A stretch of 64,000 nucleotides of DNA from Candidatus Avelusimicrobium cornigerorum (GTDB lineage: Bacteria; Elusimicrobiota; Elusimicrobia; Elusimicrobiales; Elusimicrobiaceae), in NCBI GenBank assembly GCA_002309715.1, contig DBXW01000005.1, positions 315,481-379,480 of the forward strand, read 5' to 3'. The notes under the pieces were generated by a model that was not told where the DNA came from, ran no database searches, and worked only from the letters and a program-made list of their open reading frames with translations. The position numbers and the translations under genes are program-made. Positions 61,671 through 64,000 of the stretch are shown here, in pieces (within the stretch, counting starts at the first letter, position 1; the number at the start of each line of letters is the position of its first letter).

Positions 61671-62564
61671 ATGAAAAAAATAGTTTTTTGGGTAATGATA
61701 GCAGTAATATTAGCGGTGGTTGGCGGATATATTTTTAAGCCGTCGCACTCCGCTCCGGCGGTCTCAGGGCTACAAGTAGTGGCTTCCGGCTATGTGCCGT
61801 ATACGATAGCCAAGCAGATGGTGGGGGAGCACGCGCAAGTGTCTATGCTTTTGCCGCCAAACGCTGAACCGCATGCTTTTGAGCCGACGCCGGGCGATAT
61901 GGTGGCGGTGCACAAGGCGGATGTTTTTGTGTATGTTTCCGATGATTTGGAACCGTGGGCTAAAGACGTGCTGGGCGGTGCCGGTGCGAATACACGCGTG
62001 GTGCAGTTAGCGTCAACGTTGCCTAAGAGTAATGATCTACACGTGTGGATGGATTTTGATAACGTACGAACTATGGCGCGCACGTTGGTCGGTGCATTAG
62101 CGCAAGCGGATCCGTCACAGGCGCAGGTTTACCAAGACAACTTGGCCCATTTTGAAGAAGAAATCTCGTCGCTGGATAATGAATTTGCCCACGCGTTAGC
62201 CAACTGCCAAAGCCGTGAAGTAGTACATGTGGGCCATTTAGCCTTTTCGGCGTTGGCTAAACGATATAATTTAAAACTTTCTGCGTTAGCGGGGGCTTCG
62301 CACGATGGGGAACATTCCGCCCGTAAATTGGCCGATTTGGTCAAATACATTCGCGCTCGCAACGTGAAAGTGGTATTTACCGAAGAAGCCGTTTCTCCCC
62401 GTCTGGCGCAAACGGTGGCGGTGGAAACGGGTGCATCTTTATTGCCGCTTTATACCATTGAACACGTTTCCAAAGATGATTTTAAAAAGGCCGTTTCCTA
62501 TAAGGAACTAATGCGTCGCAATTTGGAAAATTTAAAACAAGGATTAGTATGTCAGGCGTCATAG
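61671..62564 (+). CDS. znuA: Zn/Mn ABC transporter substrate-binding protein
   Basis: The protein is 297 residues from ATG 61671; a GTG one codon earlier is possible. It starts with a signal peptide (IVFWVMIAVILAVVGGYIF). The cluster A-1 metal ligands appear as His in PHAFEPTPGDM, HVWMDFDN, HVGHLAFSALA and the terminal acidic site TEEAVSPRLA. It lacks the His-rich loop of some ZnuA proteins, so it might prefer Mn. It overlaps the ATPase gene by 16 bases. Confidence 0.88.
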   Translation: MKKIVFWVMIAVILAVVGGYIFKPSHSAPAVSGLQVVASGYVPYTIAKQMVGEHAQVSMLLPPNAEPHAFEPTPGDMVAVHKADVFVYVSDDLEPWAKDVLGGAGANTRVVQLASTLPKSNDLHVWMDFDNVRTMARTLVGALAQADPSQAQVYQDNLAHFEEEISSLDNEFAHALANCQSREVVHVGHLAFSALAKRYNLKLSALAGASHDGEHSARKLADLVKYIRARNVKVVFTEEAVSPRLAQTVAVETGASLLPLYTIEHVSKDDFKKAVSYKELMRRNLENLKQGLVCQAS

Positions 62565-63340
62565 AAGCGAACCATATTCATTTTGCCTATACGAGTGCTC
62601 CGGTGTTGGAAGACATTTCTTTTACGGTGAGTGCGGGTGATTATATCGGTCTTATCGGCCCTAACGGCGGGGGAAAAACCACCTTGCTTAAAGTTCTATT
62701 GGGTTTGGAAAAGGGCCGCGGAGAAATTAAATTATTCGGCACACCGCTTGGCGAGTTTACGGGCTGGCACAAAATCGGGTATTTGGCTCAAAAAAGTCCG
62801 GTGGCACAGAGCCGTTTTCCCATTGCGGCCGAAGAAGTAGTGCTGATGGGGATTCCCGGTCGCGGTGCGCGAGTAACACGGGAAGAATTAAAAGAAGTGT
62901 ACGCGGCGATGCAACAAACCCGAACGCGCCAATTTACCGGAAAGATTTTTAACGACTTATCTATCGGACAACAACAACGTGTGCTGTTGGCGCGTGCGTT
63001 GGTGAGCAAGCCGCAACTGTTAATTTTAGACGAACCTTCCACTGCGTTAGATGCCGGCTCGCGCGAAATGTTTTTTGATTTACTGGGCAAACTCAATAAA
63101 CAAAACGGTACGACGATTTTGCTTATCACGCACGATACCGGTGAAGTGGGAAAATATATTTCTAAATTTATGTACGTGGATAAGAACTTAGTGTTTTTCG
63201 GCACAAAGGAAGAATTTTGCCACTCACAAAAAGTGGCCGAAAAATTGGGGCCGTTTGCCCAACATACCATTGATCACCTGCATAATACACACGGACATTG
63301 TCCGTTAGGCGCGTCTTGCCGGGAGTGTAAGCATGATTGA
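62549..63340 (+). CDS. znuC: Zn/Mn ABC transporter ATPase with Cys/His tail
   Basis: The 263-residue ABC ATPase has Walker A GPNGGGKTT (about 37-45), signature LSIGQQQRVLLARAL, Walker B LLILDEPSTAL and the H-loop LLITHDT. The last 25 residues (HNTHGHCPLGASCRECKHD) are Cys/His-rich, an extension beyond the usual ZnuC that could bind zinc and signal metal status. It overlaps the permease start. Confidence 0.9.
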   Translation: MSGVIEANHIHFAYTSAPVLEDISFTVSAGDYIGLIGPNGGGKTTLLKVLLGLEKGRGEIKLFGTPLGEFTGWHKIGYLAQKSPVAQSRFPIAAEEVVLMGIPGRGARVTREELKEVYAAMQQTRTRQFTGKIFNDLSIGQQQRVLLARALVSKPQLLILDEPSTALDAGSREMFFDLLGKLNKQNGTTILLITHDTGEVGKYISKFMYVDKNLVFFGTKEEFCHSQKVAEKLGPFAQHTIDHLHNTHGHCPLGASCRECKHD

Positions 63341-64000
63341 GTTTTTAAGTTATTCCTTTGTGCAACGCGGACTTGTGGCCGGCAGTTTGGTGGCGGCTGC
63401 TTGTGCGCTACTGGGCGTATTTTTGGTGCTCAAGCGTTTGTCGCTTATCGGCGATGGGATGAGCCACATTTGTTTGATGGGAGTGGCGGTGGCGCTTCTT
63501 ACTTCTACTAACCCGGTGTATATGTCTATCCCGATAGTAGCGGTGTCTTCGTTGGGCATTATGAAGATTTCCCGGAAATTTAAAATTTATGGGGATGCTG
63601 CTATCGGTATTGTCAGTGCGGCGGGGTTATCGGTGGGGTTACTTTTAACGGCGTTGGCCGGCGGTTTTAATACCGATTTACTCGGCTTTTTGTTTGGCAG
63701 TATTTTAACCGTCAGCCGTGGCGAAGCAGGGCTTTGTATGTTGTTGTTGCTAGTGGTAGTTGGCGGTATTGTCAGTTTTTACCGATTGTTGGTGGCCACT
63801 TGTTTTGATGAATCTTTTGCCCGCACGCGTGGAGTAAAAACGCAATTGGTTAATGCGGGCCTTGTGCTTATTACGTCGGTAGCGGTGGTGCTTTCGTTTA
63901 AGGTGGTAGGGATATTTTTAATTTCTGCACTTATCATTATCCCGCCGGTCAGCGCGTTACTTGTTTCGCGTACATTTAAACAAGTGCTTTGGTTGGCGAC
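63333..64000 (+). CDS. znuB: Zn/Mn ABC transporter permease (3' end outside window)
   Basis: The first 222 residues of an ABC-3 family permease are visible: SFVQRGLVAGSLVAAACALL, then VLKRLSLIGDGMSHICLMGV, the conserved loop that docks with the ATPase. SAVVLSFKVVGIFLISALII continues the helical pattern. The gene starts inside the last codons of the ATPase gene and runs off the window end, so the C-terminus is not seen. Confidence 0.9.
   Translation, partial: MIEFLSYSFVQRGLVAGSLVAAACALLGVFLVLKRLSLIGDGMSHICLMGVAVALLTSTNPVYMSIPIVAVSSLGIMKISRKFKIYGDAAIGIVSAAGLSVGLLLTALAGGFNTDLLGFLFGSILTVSRGEAGLCMLLLLVVVGGIVSFYRLLVATCFDESFARTRGVKTQLVNAGLVLITSVAVVLSFKVVGIFLISALIIIPPVSALLVSRTFKQVLWLA

Noticed and set aside
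1..64000. CRISPR arrays
   Set aside because: No regularly spaced direct repeats of CRISPR length were seen; the only short phased repeat is AACAGGCA at 11 bp.

Overview
The window is chromosomal DNA of a Gram-negative bacterium. A Kdo transferase, a heptosyltransferase-family protein, lipoproteins and an aryl-polyene-type cluster all imply an outer membrane. Signals for rRNA or a named species are absent. The lysine-rich histone-like protein, the very large lineage-specific signal-peptide protein and the mix of gene families fit a gut-type Elusimicrobiota (Elusimicrobium-like) or similar lineage, but that assignment is an inference.

Layout. (1) 1-8290: 3' part of a tightly overlapping aryl polyene (APE)-type biosynthesis and export operon: MMPL exporter, lipoprotein, dehydratase, thioesterase, GT2-DUF2062, acyltransferase, ACP, ketosynthase, chain-length-factor-like ketosynthase, AMP-ligase. 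Ketoreductase, methyltransferase and starter-unit genes are presumably upstream of the window. (2) 8380-16042: a MerR-controlled flavodoxin/flavoprotein/hydrolase operon with a textbook 19-bp-spacer palindromic promoter, then another flavoprotein, a Na/Pi cotransporter, a CDF metal exporter and a Cu/Zn-type permease with a fused HMA domain. (3) 16213-17023: prophage and transposon debris (MuF-like head protein 3' end carrying a putative toxin domain; TnpB/IS605-like right end). (4) 17096-26701: a cassette in which four promoters, two of them divergent, share one 18-bp operator (GCGACA-N6-TGTCGC) at exactly the same distance from an extended -10 box. It encodes a zinc-ribbon peptide, a Cas4-like/DEDD nuclease (DUF2779), a WYL regulator, a deiminase-like enzyme, an HNH protein, a double AAA+ ATPase and two unknown proteins. 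An HNH restriction-type gene with its own promoter sits inside it. I regard this as the best candidate for an undescribed system. (5) 26709-48427: an island bounded by two 177-bp direct repeats (about 86% identical by my hand alignment): AlbA_2 protein, Bro-N protein, LexA-like repressor, DUF5681 protein, SIR2-like protein, DUF2924 proteins, HEPN-like protein, large serine recombinase and a complete type I BREX operon (brxA-brxB-brxC-pglX-pglZ-brxL). The BrxL ends in an MIT_C-like domain. (6) 48428-49937: two tRNA 3'-end remnants flanking a Fic gene, a partial third repeat and an intact tRNA-Val, which looks like an integration hotspot. (7) 50014-64000: housekeeping and envelope genes: thioesterase, CYTH protein, histone-like protein, a giant coiled-coil/MFS-like protein, WaaA, a heptosyltransferase with a duplicated N-terminal lobe, an EamA exporter and a Zn/Mn ABC importer cut by the window end.

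How parts work together. The APE genes form one translationally coupled operon making and exporting a lipid-linked polyene. Regions 4 and 5 form a defence/mobile neighbourhood in which BREX, SIR2, HEPN, HNH and Fic genes sit beside recombinase, repressor and repeat structures. Several genes (11764, 57815, 61671) have a perfect TATAAT only 7-9 bases before the start codon and so probably make leaderless mRNAs.
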